Below, in pieces: positions 54,201-61,717 of a DNA stretch of 64,000 bases (position 1 is the stretch's first letter; every line of letters starts with the position of its first letter). The position numbers and the translations under genes are program-made. The notes below the pieces were generated by a model, which saw only the letters and a program-made list of their open reading frames with translations, did no database searches and was not told the DNA's origin. The DNA is taken from assembly GCA_023423405.1 (NCBI GenBank), contig JAFAFR010000032.1, positions 62,001 through 126,000 of the forward strand, in the 5' to 3' direction. This stretch comes from Bacteroidota bacterium. Lineage in GTDB: Bacteria; Bacteroidota; Bacteroidia; Chitinophagales; Chitinophagaceae.

Positions 54201-54306
54201 CCGTACGGGTTTGTGCGTTGGTGAAAAGGGCCAGTAATAAGCAGGCGATGAGGAAACAGGAGCGGCTCATCAGGAGCCGGGCAATCCTTTTCTTTTTTTC
54301 GATCAT
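51214..54306 (-). CDS. SusC/RagA-family TonB-dependent transporter (PUL 2)
   Basis: Outer-membrane importer for the PUL 2 glycan. Signal peptide (CFLIACLLLALFTNA), carboxypeptidase-regulatory-like domain (RTVTGKVSNTEKGEPLAGVTV), TonB-box region VGYGTVKKSD, plug with VEQTLLGRASGVQVYQKSGEPGS and SIEILKDASATAIYGSRGSNGVV, and a long barrel ending FLFGINAQF. Length of 1030 residues is normal. First gene of the PUL 2 operon; the 171-base region upstream presumably holds the promoter bound by the hybrid regulator. Confidence 0.97.
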   Translation of the reverse strand: MIEKKKRIARLLMSRSCFLIACLLLALFTNAQTRTVTGKVSNTEKGEPLAGVTVTLKNTQTATVTDADGNFSIQVPASGAVLVFSSVDYKVRELAVGHSNTLDVNLDLKVAGLGEVVVIGYGTVKKSDVTGSVVSLKAKDLTPGANVNVEQTLLGRASGVQVYQKSGEPGSAMSVKIRGASSITAGNDPLYVIDGMPVNNLSPVAGSGAGFVAVPNPRNPLNSLNPSDIESIEILKDASATAIYGSRGSNGVVMITTKKGSSGKLKVGYNGYYGVQKASNSLHMLTGEEYKETLNAIIDAGGGVPSERVVNDPVNVNWQEQLYQTANVQSHDLSFSGGKDNTHFYTSLGYFNQEGVLKNSAVKRYTARLNLENSVAKKYGFGINLNTSYIHDNYNSVGIGVNENGSALYSAINYDPSFPVYNEDGSYNRSPFMTTIDHPLAIINGQYANSDGFRTFGTIFGEYFFYPGLSVKVKGAGDVNITQRNNWLDPSTILGQPTGGIASINTGNVNYYMGEATLNYSKEWGNDHRLSAVAGTTYEHFASNSFGGNGRGYALPDLTYNAIGTGNSTLNQIGSGRASTKIVSYLARVNYSFRDRYLLTASFRADGSSRFGPNNRFGYFPSAALAWKMHEEEFLKGADFIDELKFRVSYGVIGNQSIANYLFMTTFSGGADAVFGGNRYTSLAPSRIANPDLKWESAKQADIGIDFALFNRRLTGSIEYYDRRTSDLLLDLPQPLSTGFAVKTQNIGSMKNTGIDLSLAGDIIRSGSGFNWNMGLVFSTVTNKVLSLGPLPQIITGGAGFIAGASIITPGESLGSYYGYKVLGVWQTGDDFSGAPAGVKPGDLKFEDLDKNKQINADDRVILGKALPDFTYGITNTFEYKGISLSVFFEGSKGASVLNSTAVDSYFPVSFRRNKLAEPYLNRWTPDNPSNEYPSFVNPTSQGQQTINSRTVENASYLRLQSLRLAYAFRLNSKVIKGLQVYATGQNLFTVTNYSGIDPAVNAIGDDILKIDYSSYPMTRSFLFGINAQF

Positions 54307-54477
54307 ATGGCAGTTTTTGATGGTATGAGCATGGAATGCACGGGTGCAATCGATACCTGCAAACTACCATCGGGCTACTGCCGGGGCTGTAAGAATTGTC
54401 GCGAAAAATAAGAAAAATGTAGACGGGCGGTTTTTTAAAATAAGCTATATAGTATTGATATACAATTTATTGTGTGT
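54307..54477 (-). promoter_or_regulatory. Upstream region of the PUL 2 operon
   Basis: AT-rich stretch near 54415-54470 and a less AT-rich part next to susC. It should contain the promoter for the operon and the site for the hybrid regulator at 40094. I did not find an exact TAnnTTTG element or an obvious direct repeat, so this is a positional call only. Confidence 0.4.
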
Positions 54478-55731
54478 TCACTTAATTTCTACCCACCGGT
54501 TGAGCATATTGTGCGGCGCTTCCACAACTACTTTGTAAAATGATGCGTTGCTGTCTTTCAGCGGGATGATGAACTGCTGTTTTTTTGCCGCCACGGTTCC
54601 CACTAATTCGTAATGGTCGGTTCCACCGGTTTTAAAATGGTTGGTATCGCTGAGCCATATTTTCACCTTTCCTTTTTTTGAAACGGCTGTCCAGCTCACC
54701 TGCAGTTCACCGTTCTCCACTTTTAATTGTGGCCGGGTGACCGACACTTCACCCACCAGCGGAACGCCATCCATTTCCATGCTTCGTTCACGCGGCGCCG
54801 TGATGTCCAGAAACCGGGTGATGGAAGGCGCTATGTCCACTATGGAAGGGTTGCCTGTTTTGAAATAGCTGTTCAGGTCTTTCGCATTGGTAACGATCCA
54901 GCCGCTGCGTTCGCGGTCCGACTGGCCGCCATGGCCTTTTCCGTTATCGGCCGTGCGCCCGTGGTCGGTGGTGATGTAGATCACCCAGTCTTCCCCGAAT
55001 GTTTTCCGGCGGTATTGGATGGCCTGCCATAAACGTCCTATCTGTGCGTCCATCAGGCGGATGGCGGTGTAGAAAGCCTCGCTGTCGCCGTACATGTGTC
55101 CCATATCGTCGGTATACTCGAGATAGACCCAGCTCAGGTCGGGCGCCTGGTTTCGGATATACTGCGCCGCCGAGTCCACCACGGTTTCGTCGATCCGGTG
55201 CATGAAATTCCTTTCCTTATCGTGGGGAAAGCGGATGGTGTCGAGCTCCAGGCCATCTGTTTTGAAATCAACGGTCATGTTTCCGGTTTGCGGAAGGTTT
55301 TCTCCGAGCAATTTGGTGCGGTTGTCCTGCCAGCTCGAAAAGATGGCCGTTTTTTTCTGCGGGTACTGTTCTTTCAGGAAACGGAACAGGGTCCAGTAGT
55401 TGTAGTTCGGCGCCTTGATGTCGTTGTCCCACACATTGTGTTTGTTCACCCAGGTGCCGGTGAGCAGGCTGTTGTAGCCTACGGCAGAAATGGTGGGTGT
55501 TTGTGAGTAAGCGCCTTTTTCACCGCCCACGGTTGCGCGGGTGTAACCACCTTCGCGCGCAATTTCCTGCAGCGCGGGGGTTTGCAGTTTTTCGATCAGG
55601 TCGGCGGGTATGCCGTCGGCGATCACAAAAACCGCTTTTTTAACGCGCTGGGGCTGCGCGGTAGCTGCTTGTGGCGCCAGGAGGGCCTGCTGCAGGCAAA
55701 GGGCAAAAAGGAACAGGAGTTGCTTCGTCAT
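54478..55731 (-). CDS. Secreted alkaline-phosphatase-superfamily phosphodiesterase
   Basis: Type I phosphodiesterase/nucleotide pyrophosphatase-like protein with signal peptide (FLFALCLQQALLAPQAATA). Metal-binding motifs: KKAVFVIADGIPADLI, LEYTDDMGHMYGDSEAFY, ITTDHGRTADNGKGHGGQ. The nucleophile would lie in TPTISAVGYNSLLTG. Residues about 330-417 form an extra C-terminal beta-sandwich (VSWTAVSKKGKVKIWLSD) that may bind the substrate or surface. Length of 417 residues. It is upstream of the PUL 2 susC in the same direction, separated by 171 bases, so a link to the PUL is possible but not shown. Confidence 0.83.
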   Translation of the reverse strand: MTKQLLFLFALCLQQALLAPQAATAQPQRVKKAVFVIADGIPADLIEKLQTPALQEIAREGGYTRATVGGEKGAYSQTPTISAVGYNSLLTGTWVNKHNVWDNDIKAPNYNYWTLFRFLKEQYPQKKTAIFSSWQDNRTKLLGENLPQTGNMTVDFKTDGLELDTIRFPHDKERNFMHRIDETVVDSAAQYIRNQAPDLSWVYLEYTDDMGHMYGDSEAFYTAIRLMDAQIGRLWQAIQYRRKTFGEDWVIYITTDHGRTADNGKGHGGQSDRERSGWIVTNAKDLNSYFKTGNPSIVDIAPSITRFLDITAPRERSMEMDGVPLVGEVSVTRPQLKVENGELQVSWTAVSKKGKVKIWLSDTNHFKTGGTDHYELVGTVAAKKQQFIIPLKDSNASFYKVVVEAPHNMLNRWVEIK

Positions 55732-55844
55732 AGCTGCAAGTCTACACCAAAATCCTGAGCTGCCGGGGCTCCGCGATTAACCATTGGGTTAAGAAATTTT
55801 CCGTGCAAGCAGGTTGTTTTGCTGCCTGTTGTGGTCATGCAGTT

Positions 55845-56063
55845 TCATGTGTTGATCGTTTCGGGCAGGTATTCGAGAATGTCGCCGGGCTGACAGTCGA
55901 GCGCTTTGCAGATGGCTTCCAGCGTGGTGAAGCGGATGGCTTTTGCTTTTCCTGTTTTGAGGATAGAAAGATTCGACAGGGTTAAATCAACTTTTTCGGA
56001 GAGTTCATTCAACGACATCTTACGCTTTGCCATCATCACATCCAGGTTTACGACAATGGGCAT
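55845..56063 (-). CDS. XRE-family HTH regulator (YozG-like)
   Basis: A 72-residue DNA-binding protein. The helix-turn-helix is visible in MSLNELSEKVDLTLSNLSILKTGKAKAIRFTTLEAICKALDCQPGDILEY, the pattern of short Cro/CI-type regulators (DUF739/YozG group). It starts 3 bases after the stop of the DUF2975 gene on the same strand. Pairs of a DUF2975 membrane protein and a tiny XRE regulator are widespread; the regulator probably controls its own operon. The partner membrane protein may sense the signal. Confidence 0.9.
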   Translation of the reverse strand: MPIVVNLDVMMAKRKMSLNELSEKVDLTLSNLSILKTGKAKAIRFTTLEAICKALDCQPGDILEYLPETINT

Positions 56064-56066
56064 GGG

Positions 56067-56624
56067 TCAGATGGTTAAGCTGTTTTCTTCCTGGATTTCA
56101 ATACCTCTTTTGACGACCTGTGCTATTACGAAAAGGATCACCGCCATGAAGAGCCATACATCGGAGCCCGCGATGTGCAGGGATTGCAGGTTGGGCAAAG
56201 CAAGTCCCTGTTTGGACAGCCACTTCGTGTAATCGTATCCGTAAGAGGAAAACAGGCCGATGCCCAGGGCCAGCCAGGCCAGTGTTGCAATGAAGCGCCG
56301 CAGTTCCCGGCTGAAGGGCTGCGACATATTCAGTTTTTTCTCCGCTAAAAATTTCAGGATGACATAGAACATAATGGCCTTCAGCACGGCTACGATGATC
56401 ATGATAAAGGTTACGGCGAAGAAATGCCCGCTGTCGTGCCGGAGGAGCGCCGGGAGATAGTCTTTCCCTTCCCAAAAATTTTCCACGCCCTGCGGGTTGA
56501 TGGCGAGGGTGATGAAGGTATTGACGATGATTGCGCCGGCTTCGACACTGAGGCCGGCGAAAAGGATCCAGGAGAGGATTTCCAGGATTTTCAGAACCAG
56601 TTTGGTAGTGATCTTGATTTCCAT
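56067..56624 (-). CDS. DUF2975 membrane protein
   Basis: The ATG at 56624 (MEIKITTKLVLKILEILSW) is chosen; the frame continues 20 codons upstream only to a TTG. Four membrane helices are apparent at about 12-35, 65-90, 108-128 and 150-172 of the 185 residues. The family pattern is RRFIATLAWLALGIGLFSSYGY in the middle and DVWLFMAVILFVIAQVVKRGIEIQEENSLTI at the end, the latter being the most conserved DUF2975 block. It forms an operon with the downstream XRE regulator. Function is unknown. Confidence 0.85.
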   Translation of the reverse strand: MEIKITTKLVLKILEILSWILFAGLSVEAGAIIVNTFITLAINPQGVENFWEGKDYLPALLRHDSGHFFAVTFIMIIVAVLKAIMFYVILKFLAEKKLNMSQPFSRELRRFIATLAWLALGIGLFSSYGYDYTKWLSKQGLALPNLQSLHIAGSDVWLFMAVILFVIAQVVKRGIEIQEENSLTI

Positions 56625-56747
56625 GTTGATGTGAGGGTTTGTGTTTTCGGAATCAAATATCGGAAAATATTTATTGTTTTTCAATAAATATATACTGATA
56701 ATTAAAAAATAATTTTATCTCATTGGGAGCCAGCCGTTTAGGTGAAA

Positions 56748-56777
56748 AGCACCCCCGGGGGTTGGGCCGGGGGTGCT
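56748..56777. repeat. GC-rich inverted repeat
   Basis: AGCACCCCCGG and its complement CCGGGGGTGCT form an 11-base perfect stem with an 8-base loop. It lies next to a short tandem repeat and downstream of a broken gene. No T-run follows in either direction, so a terminator role is uncertain. Confidence 0.6.
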
Positions 56778-56786
56778 GGGGGTGCT

Positions 56787-56877
56787 GGTGATTGCCAGCG
56801 GTTACAGGTGATTGTTAGCGGTTGTGGGTGATTGTTGGTGGACGTCAGCGGCTGCCGGTGAATGTCAGCAGCTATCC
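56787..56877. repeat. Four degenerate tandem units of about 20 bases
   Basis: Units begin GGTGATTG or GGTGAATG and carry an AGCGG-like core: 56787-56806, 56807-56826, 56827-56856 (with a 10-base insertion) and 56857-56877. The first two differ at a few positions. No reading frame is supported across them. They sit between the DUF2975 operon and the truncated gene fragment. Confidence 0.6.
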
Positions 56878-56890
56878 GTGGCTGTCAGGG

Positions 56891-57258
56891 TCAGAGGATA
56901 ATTTGTGCTTTGCCCTCGTTGCCCGGGATATCCCTGGCCGTTACTTCCACGCTGCTGCCGGGCAGTGCGGGGTTGATGGCCCGGGTGGTGTAGATCCAGC
57001 GGTTCCGGTTGATGGGGTCCAGCACTGCTTCGCCCGCTTCCACCAACTCACCGGTGGCCGTGCGGATGCTTACCTGTACGCCCGCCACCCGGAAGTCGTC
57101 CTTGGCCCGGACGGTGATGCGCTGGCCCAGCTGGCCGTTGTACTGCGCCGCGTCAATGCCGGTGACGGCCGGTGCTTTGAGGTAGTCGCGGAAGGCCGCG
57201 TTGTAGGCCGTTTTGCCCGGCCCCAGTTTACGCTGATAGGCTTCTTTCAGCTCTGCAA
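56891..57258 (-). pseudogene. 3' fragment of an unknown gene, cut by IS remnant
   Basis: About 122 codons read on the minus strand to a stop at 56891 with no usable start. The sequence includes GLVAELKEAYQRKLGPGKTAYN, FRDYLKAPAVTGIDAAQYNG, a beta-sandwich-like stretch ITVRAKDDFRVAGVQVSIRT, and ends PALPGSSVEVTARDIPGNEG. Upstream the frame passes directly into the IS3-type orfB sequence and meets a stop, so the 5' end has been lost. The family is not recognised. A GTG at 57088 could start a 65-residue piece, but the homologous-looking sequence clearly continues upstream of it. Confidence 0.7.
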
Positions 57259-57476
57259 CCAGTCCCGGCCGACAGGCGTTTTCTTATTATCGGCATTTAG
57301 CAAATAATGCAGCTTACGCGTGCCCAGCCGTGGCATCTGTTGCCGCAACCGAAGCACCTGATCACGGATCACGATCTCTTGCTGATCACGGCAGCGCTGG
57401 TTCTTTAATGACTTATGATAAGCTTGCCTGGTATAGCCAAGTTGACTGCAAACAGCGGTAATGCTTACTTTTTTGG
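57247..57476 (-). pseudogene. Truncated IS3 orfB (transposase catalytic subunit)
   Basis: Read in the -1 frame from the slippage site: VSITAVCSQLGYTRQAYHKS, then NQRCRDQQEIVIRDQVLRLRQQMPRLGTRKLHYLL, which fits the N-terminal region of IS3-type OrfB (HTH followed by the G-x-R-K/R-L motif). The frame ends at a stop at 57247 right after the junction with the host fragment. All DDE catalytic residues are missing. Confidence 0.8.
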
Positions 57477-57863
57477 GGACTGCTGCTGCAAACTCTCGGA
57501 CAACTTGGCCTCGATTTTTTTTATGACATCCGTGCTGAGTTCCCGGTTGGTGACTTCAATCAGTTTGCCATACACCATCAGTTTTAGTTCTGCTGCTTTG
57601 AGTTTCTTTTCCAACTCCCGGATGCGCTGTTGTAGGGGATCTTTCAATGGTCGACCATTTTGGGTGCGTAGCTGATAATCAAATTTACCATATTTCCGAC
57701 ACCACTCCAGTACCCGGCTATTCCCCCGGATGCCATACTTTGCCGATAACTGATCTTTATTCAATACCCCCATCTCAAACTCCCGGACAACCTGCCGCTT
57801 AAAAGCCTCACTGTAACAAACACGGGGCTGCATCTTTCTCAATGTAATCCGTACCTGATCCAT
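57465..57863 (-). CDS. IS3-family transposase orfA
   Basis: A 132-residue DNA-binding subunit. Helix-turn-helix: CYSEAFKRQVVREFEMGVLNKDQLSAKYGIRGNSRVLEWCRKYGK. A leucine-zipper-like coiled coil follows (RIRELEKKLKAAELKLMVYGKLIEV), as usual for IS3 OrfA. It ends QQQSPKK with the stop directly behind the A-AAA-AAG slippery site, where -1 frameshifting would give the OrfAB transposase. OrfA appears intact but its partner is truncated, so it can at most act as a repressor or be inert. Confidence 0.88.
   Translation of the reverse strand: MDQVRITLRKMQPRVCYSEAFKRQVVREFEMGVLNKDQLSAKYGIRGNSRVLEWCRKYGKFDYQLRTQNGRPLKDPLQQRIRELEKKLKAAELKLMVYGKLIEVTNRELSTDVIKKIEAKLSESLQQQSPKK
57468..57474 (-). other. 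Programmed -1 frameshift site A-AAA-AAG
   Basis: The heptamer AAAAAAG is in the right phase at the end of orfA (CCA AAA AAG TAA). Slipping back by one gives AAA AAA GTA AGC, entering orfB as KKVSITAV. This is the established frameshift signal of IS3-family elements. Confidence 0.85.
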
Positions 57864-57890
57864 AGTTCAACATTTTATAGTCAACTTTTT

Positions 57891-58643
57891 TCAGGACGAG
57901 ACATTATTTGGAAAAAGCCCCCAGGCTCCTGCGGCCGCTAAATGCCGGGTCGCTTCATTGACCTGGCCTCTTGGCCCCATCCAGTCGTCGGGGTATATCT
58001 TAAACACCGAGAATTCCTTTTCGTATTTTTTGTGCAGTTCATTCAACGAAGTCGTGTCCCAGTTAGGTTTAGGGAAAGGATCGGCACTGGCAGCTTCAAT
58101 AACAAATTGTTGCTGCAAGTTTCTCACCAATGCTGTTTCTTTCCGGTCTTTTGGATCAAACACCTGAATCCTCAATGCCAGCAATACGTATTTGGTATCG
58201 TTCGGAATGCGGTGTTTCCCCGGCCTGTAAAGAACTTCTGAACAATAATGGTCGTTGTCGATGACCAGCACGGAGGCATAGCGACCGTCCGGAATCACGG
58301 GAAACAGTATGGAAGCGCCTTTACCGGCATCGACTACCGCGCCTGAATACAAAACATCGCGATTCATGCGAACCACCGTTTGCGAGTCGAGCGGAGTGAT
58401 ACTGGCGGCATGATAGAATCGGTTAATACCCGCTCCGGGAAGCATGCTGGTTGCGTAAAACATCCGGTCGGTTTCTGCACGAATGAAATTTTCAGGCGTC
58501 ACCAGGCTCTGTGCCTGCACAGTGTTTTCACCATTGCCCAACACAGTCTCCTTACCGGTATCCTTTTTTTTGTTTGCAGGATCCTGACAACCCACTGCAG
58601 CTATTATTACCAATAGCAACAGTCCTTTACGACTGAATTGCAT
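57891..58643 (-). pseudogene. DUF1254-type lipoprotein gene truncated by IS
   Basis: The start at 58643 (MQFSRKGLLLLVIIAAVGC) gives a lipobox; the upstream open frame has no such feature. The N-terminal half matches DUF1254: NFIRAETDRMFYATSMLPGAGINRFYHA, VRMNRDVLYSGAVVDAGKGASILFPVIPDGRYASVLVIDND, and a linker to EATRHLAAAGAWGLF. In this family a DUF1214 domain should follow. Instead the sequence enters the left end of the IS3 remnant after GLFPNN and stops after three more codons. About 100-150 C-terminal residues are therefore missing. It lies 53 bases downstream of an intact relative. Confidence 0.85.
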
Positions 58644-58696
58644 AGTAGAGATATTTGATGAATGTAAACAGAAAATGATCTTATATACAACCATTA

Positions 58697-60097
58697 TCAG
58701 GCGCCACTTACCCGGTTCACAACCGGGCTCTTCCACTGCCCGTTAAGTGCTTCTTCTTTCGGCCAGTACAAACGTAATACAAGACGAAACGTTCCTGCAG
58801 GAGCCGGAAGCCAGTTGGCCTCTTTCGTCTTTCCCGGTGAATCCCGCTGGATGTACAGGGTAAGCGAACCATCCGGTTCAAACTTAAACTGGTTCATCAT
58901 GGTGGAATTTACCAGATAGCGGTTGATGGGATTTGCAACCAACAGGTCCTTTTCATCGTACATGGTAAGCGACCAGAACGAATTTACAGGCGGTAACCGG
59001 CCTTTCTCAAACCGAAGTATATAACGGTTGGCGCCATCGAGCGTTCTGCCATCAGCATCCACATAAAAATTAGGATACATGGCTTCTTCCTTGCTATTAC
59101 CGTAAATACCAGTGGCGGCTGCAACCATCCTGAACAGGTAATTGTTCTTCAGGTATTCACGCGTCCCAAAAATATCGGATGCCGAAAACTTACCCTCATT
59201 ACCTTGCTGAACAATATCTCCGAATTGCTTCCAGGCATCGGCTATGCCTGCCCGCATCGCTGCCTGTACCTGTGGAGAAAATACGGTACTGTCAAATATT
59301 TTCCCTGCGCCAAGCCCGATGCGGGCAAATCTTTCACGGAGTTCGGTTTCAGAGGTATGCACAGGGCAAAATTGAAGGGCAAAGTTGAGCGACTGGAATA
59401 TCGCCAGGGAAGATCTTTCCTCGCCCACGCTCAGTGGCTTGGGAAAACTGATGGGAGCCAGGGCTTTCGGAGATGGTTTGCCCAGGAAGGCCGAAAGCGG
59501 TTGTACAAGGTAGTTACCCTGAATTTTTTTCACATTGTCAAGATCAGCCGGGTTGTAGAGCTGCGTTCTGAACTGGGCAGAGGCTATGCTTGTTTCACAC
59601 CGGATGACTTGCTTAATTCCCGCCGGCAAATCCCCTTTCCAATCAGGGCCTGCTACCAGGAAACTGCCTCCTTCATTGCCCGTTGCCCGGCTGCCGAGAT
59701 ACGCAAAATTATGGGTGTACAGGTCGATCAGTTGTAAACTCCAGTACCTGTCCTTTTCAATGGGGGGTACCGTGAATACGATTGGCTCTGCCCTTAAGTC
59801 GAGCCCAATCCAGGAATAAGGCGTATCGGAATTAGGCGTTTGAATGATCTTATCGTCGGGAGTAAATACACGCGGTATGTTATAGAGATGATTGTAAGGA
59901 GCTTTAAATTCAGGGTTGGTCGTATCGGTGAAATAAGCATATTGCACCCGGAGATTGTCGACCAGCGGAAAACCGTAAATATAGGCGTCCCTTGCCAGAA
60001 CACGTGCTTCCTCAGGCGTAATGGAGGGATGATTCCGGTGGCAGGCAGCCAGGCAAAACGAAACTGACAGTAGGAATAAAAGAGGTCGCATATGCAT
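58697..60097 (-). CDS. DUF1254/DUF1214 lipoprotein
   Basis: A 466-residue protein with lipobox SFCLAAC. DUF1254 is at about 30-180: ARVLARDAYIYGFPLVDNLRVQYAYF, DDKIIQTPNSDTPYSWIGLDLRAEPIVFTVPPIEKDRYWSLQLIDLYTHN. DUF1214 is at about 330-450: YPNFYVDADGRTLDGANRYILRFEKGRLPPVNSFWSLTMYDEKDLLV and the ending NWLPAPAGTFRLVLRLYWPKEE. These domains often occur together in secreted proteins of unknown biochemical role. It is followed by the truncated paralogue and divergent from an AraC-type regulator gene, which may control it. Confidence 0.9.
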   Translation of the reverse strand: MHMRPLLFLLSVSFCLAACHRNHPSITPEEARVLARDAYIYGFPLVDNLRVQYAYFTDTTNPEFKAPYNHLYNIPRVFTPDDKIIQTPNSDTPYSWIGLDLRAEPIVFTVPPIEKDRYWSLQLIDLYTHNFAYLGSRATGNEGGSFLVAGPDWKGDLPAGIKQVIRCETSIASAQFRTQLYNPADLDNVKKIQGNYLVQPLSAFLGKPSPKALAPISFPKPLSVGEERSSLAIFQSLNFALQFCPVHTSETELRERFARIGLGAGKIFDSTVFSPQVQAAMRAGIADAWKQFGDIVQQGNEGKFSASDIFGTREYLKNNYLFRMVAAATGIYGNSKEEAMYPNFYVDADGRTLDGANRYILRFEKGRLPPVNSFWSLTMYDEKDLLVANPINRYLVNSTMMNQFKFEPDGSLTLYIQRDSPGKTKEANWLPAPAGTFRLVLRLYWPKEEALNGQWKSPVVNRVSGA

Positions 60098-60157
60098 CTG
60101 TTTTATTGATTCCGGTAGTTGGCGTTTCCTGAGGATAGTTGAAGTTGGTTATACATG

Positions 60158-60165
60158 CAAAAATA
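60158..60165 (-). promoter_or_regulatory. Possible -7 element for the DUF1254 gene
   Basis: TATTTTTG on the minus strand matches the Bacteroidota -7 consensus TAnnTTTG, 60 bases upstream of the start codon, in the region shared with the divergent regulator. No TTTG-type -33 element was found at the right distance, so confidence is low. Confidence 0.3.
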
Positions 60166-60289
60166 TATTAATACATTTTGCTATTTTGGCATACTGGCCG
60201 GAGTAGCAATATAAGCTGATGGAAGACGACCGGCACTCCACAAAGCCATCGTACATGCCTGTTATTATAAGATTTAGCAAAATTCGAAT

Positions 60290-61567
60290 ATGATCCCTAT
60301 TTTTTCAGCTGCATTTCTGCTGCTACTGGTAACCCTCATTTGCTGCCTCGTTGGAATGCTGCTTTTCGGATATGGTTCCGTCACCAACAGAAAGAACTGG
60401 TTGCTTGCCCTCTTTTTCTGGTTGCTTGCCTATCCCTGTTTTATTACTTTGCTGATAGGTACGGGCTATATGAGAAACCTGCCACATCTCTACCGGACCG
60501 GTCATATCGCCAGCCTGGCCTATATGCCCGCCTCCTATTTATATATCAGGTCAATTCTCTCCAGCAAAAGGCTGACAAAAACAGACTGGCTGCATTTCCT
60601 GCCCGTACTTTTATACGTGGCGGACTATCTGCCGTTTTTTCTATTGGACGCCGACACCAAAATATCACTGCTATATGCCGGTAATATGGTCAGCAATGGT
60701 GTCATGTTCAGGGAGAGCACCCTGTTCCCACCTGGGTTTTACGTGGTGTTAAAATACGTTATCGCATTGATTTACTGGATATTGCAGGTTGTTCTACTCG
60801 TACATGCGCTTAGGATCAGGGATAAAACTTTCCACTCCGAAAACAGGATATGGCTTCGTTGGATACTGCTTTTTACTTTTTCGCAGGTATTTCTTTTTAT
60901 TCCGCCCCTCACCATACTCGATGCCCGGCACCAGAACGACGACTGGACCATTTTCTGCTTTATCGGTGGCTTAACTGGCCTGGTTGCTGTTTTTATTTTT
61001 CTTTTCCCGGAAATCCTGTACGGAGTAAAAGGCATGTTGCTTCAAAAGATACCCGGCAACGTCATTAACAGTAGTAAGGCTGCTTCGCCCAGTGCGGATG
61101 AGGTAGAAATCCCATTAGGCCCGGCGATGCCCATTTCCCAGTCTGACACAACGATGGTTCCCGATGCACCGTCGCCTGACCGTCAGCGCCCGGGCATACT
61201 CCAATACCTGCCCGAAAAGGAAATAAAAGAAATCATGCGCACGATTGATTCGCATTTTACCAGCAGACAATCCTATCTCAGTTTGCATTACACCCAACAT
61301 CAACTGGCAACGGAAATAGGCATTCCCTTACATTATGTTTCGGCGGTGATCAACCATGAAACCCGGACAAATTTCAACGACTATCTTAATGGACACCGCG
61401 TCCGTCACGCCATTCTTATGCTGTCTGCCGGGGCGCACCGTTCGCAAACATTGGAAGCCATAGGAAAACAATGCGGATTTGGCAACCGGAATACTTTTTC
61501 CACAGCCTTCAGAAAATACACGGGTAAAACCCCGTCCGATTATATAAAGGAACACTATCCAATATAA
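60290..61567 (+). CDS. AraC-family regulator with N-terminal membrane domain
   Basis: The first 245 residues hold about seven membrane helices (FLLLLVTLICCLVGMLLFGYG, WLLALFFWLLAYPCFITLLIG, WLHFLPVLLYVADYLPFFLL, YVVLKYVIALIYWILQVVLLV, ILLFTFSQVFLFIPPLTIL, FIGGLTGLVAVFIFLFPEI), a module like 7TM sensors of Bacteroidota. A linker follows. The C-terminal 110 residues form the AraC/XylS DNA-binding domain: LSLHYTQHQLATEIGIPLHYVSAVINHETRTNFNDYLNGHRV and LEAIGKQCGFGNRNTFSTAFRKYTGKTPSDYI. It likely converts a membrane signal directly into transcription. Divergent from the DUF1254 pair, a likely target. Confidence 0.9.
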   Translation: MIPIFSAAFLLLLVTLICCLVGMLLFGYGSVTNRKNWLLALFFWLLAYPCFITLLIGTGYMRNLPHLYRTGHIASLAYMPASYLYIRSILSSKRLTKTDWLHFLPVLLYVADYLPFFLLDADTKISLLYAGNMVSNGVMFRESTLFPPGFYVVLKYVIALIYWILQVVLLVHALRIRDKTFHSENRIWLRWILLFTFSQVFLFIPPLTILDARHQNDDWTIFCFIGGLTGLVAVFIFLFPEILYGVKGMLLQKIPGNVINSSKAASPSADEVEIPLGPAMPISQSDTTMVPDAPSPDRQRPGILQYLPEKEIKEIMRTIDSHFTSRQSYLSLHYTQHQLATEIGIPLHYVSAVINHETRTNFNDYLNGHRVRHAILMLSAGAHRSQTLEAIGKQCGFGNRNTFSTAFRKYTGKTPSDYIKEHYPI

Positions 61568-61680
61568 AAGGTATGCCGAAGCCATTAAAGATGAGGTATT
61601 CCCGGATGTCCGATAATTCCGGCTGTTGTCCTTCGATGAAGGGCTATGGTGTTTTGCGTAGTCGTCTGCAAGTGTACATT

Positions 61681-61712
61681 AAAAAAGGGGCTGATCGAAA
61701 CTGACCATCCCC
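61681..61712 (-). terminator. tmRNA terminator
   Basis: On the minus strand a GGGG/CCCC-closed hairpin (61687-61712, with one A-G mismatch and a 6-base loop) is followed by six T residues, 6 bases past the tmRNA 3' end. It could also serve the converging AraC gene weakly. Confidence 0.8.
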
Positions 61713-61717
61713 TTAAG

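Larger units (their letters stand above)
57247..57903 (-). mobile_element. IS3-family insertion sequence remnant
   Basis: Left end near 57903 (minus strand TGTCTCGTCC), followed by an intact orfA, a classic A-AAA-AAG slippage site and the first 75 codons of orfB. The remainder of orfB and the right end are missing; the sequence runs into a fragment of another gene at about 57258. The left end lies inside a DUF1254-type gene. The element cannot transpose by itself. Confidence 0.85.

Noticed and set aside
56822..57307. Plus-strand frame of 161 codons across the scar
   Set aside because: Antisense to the gene fragment, whose minus-strand translation has a clear domain-like pattern; it also spans the IS junction.
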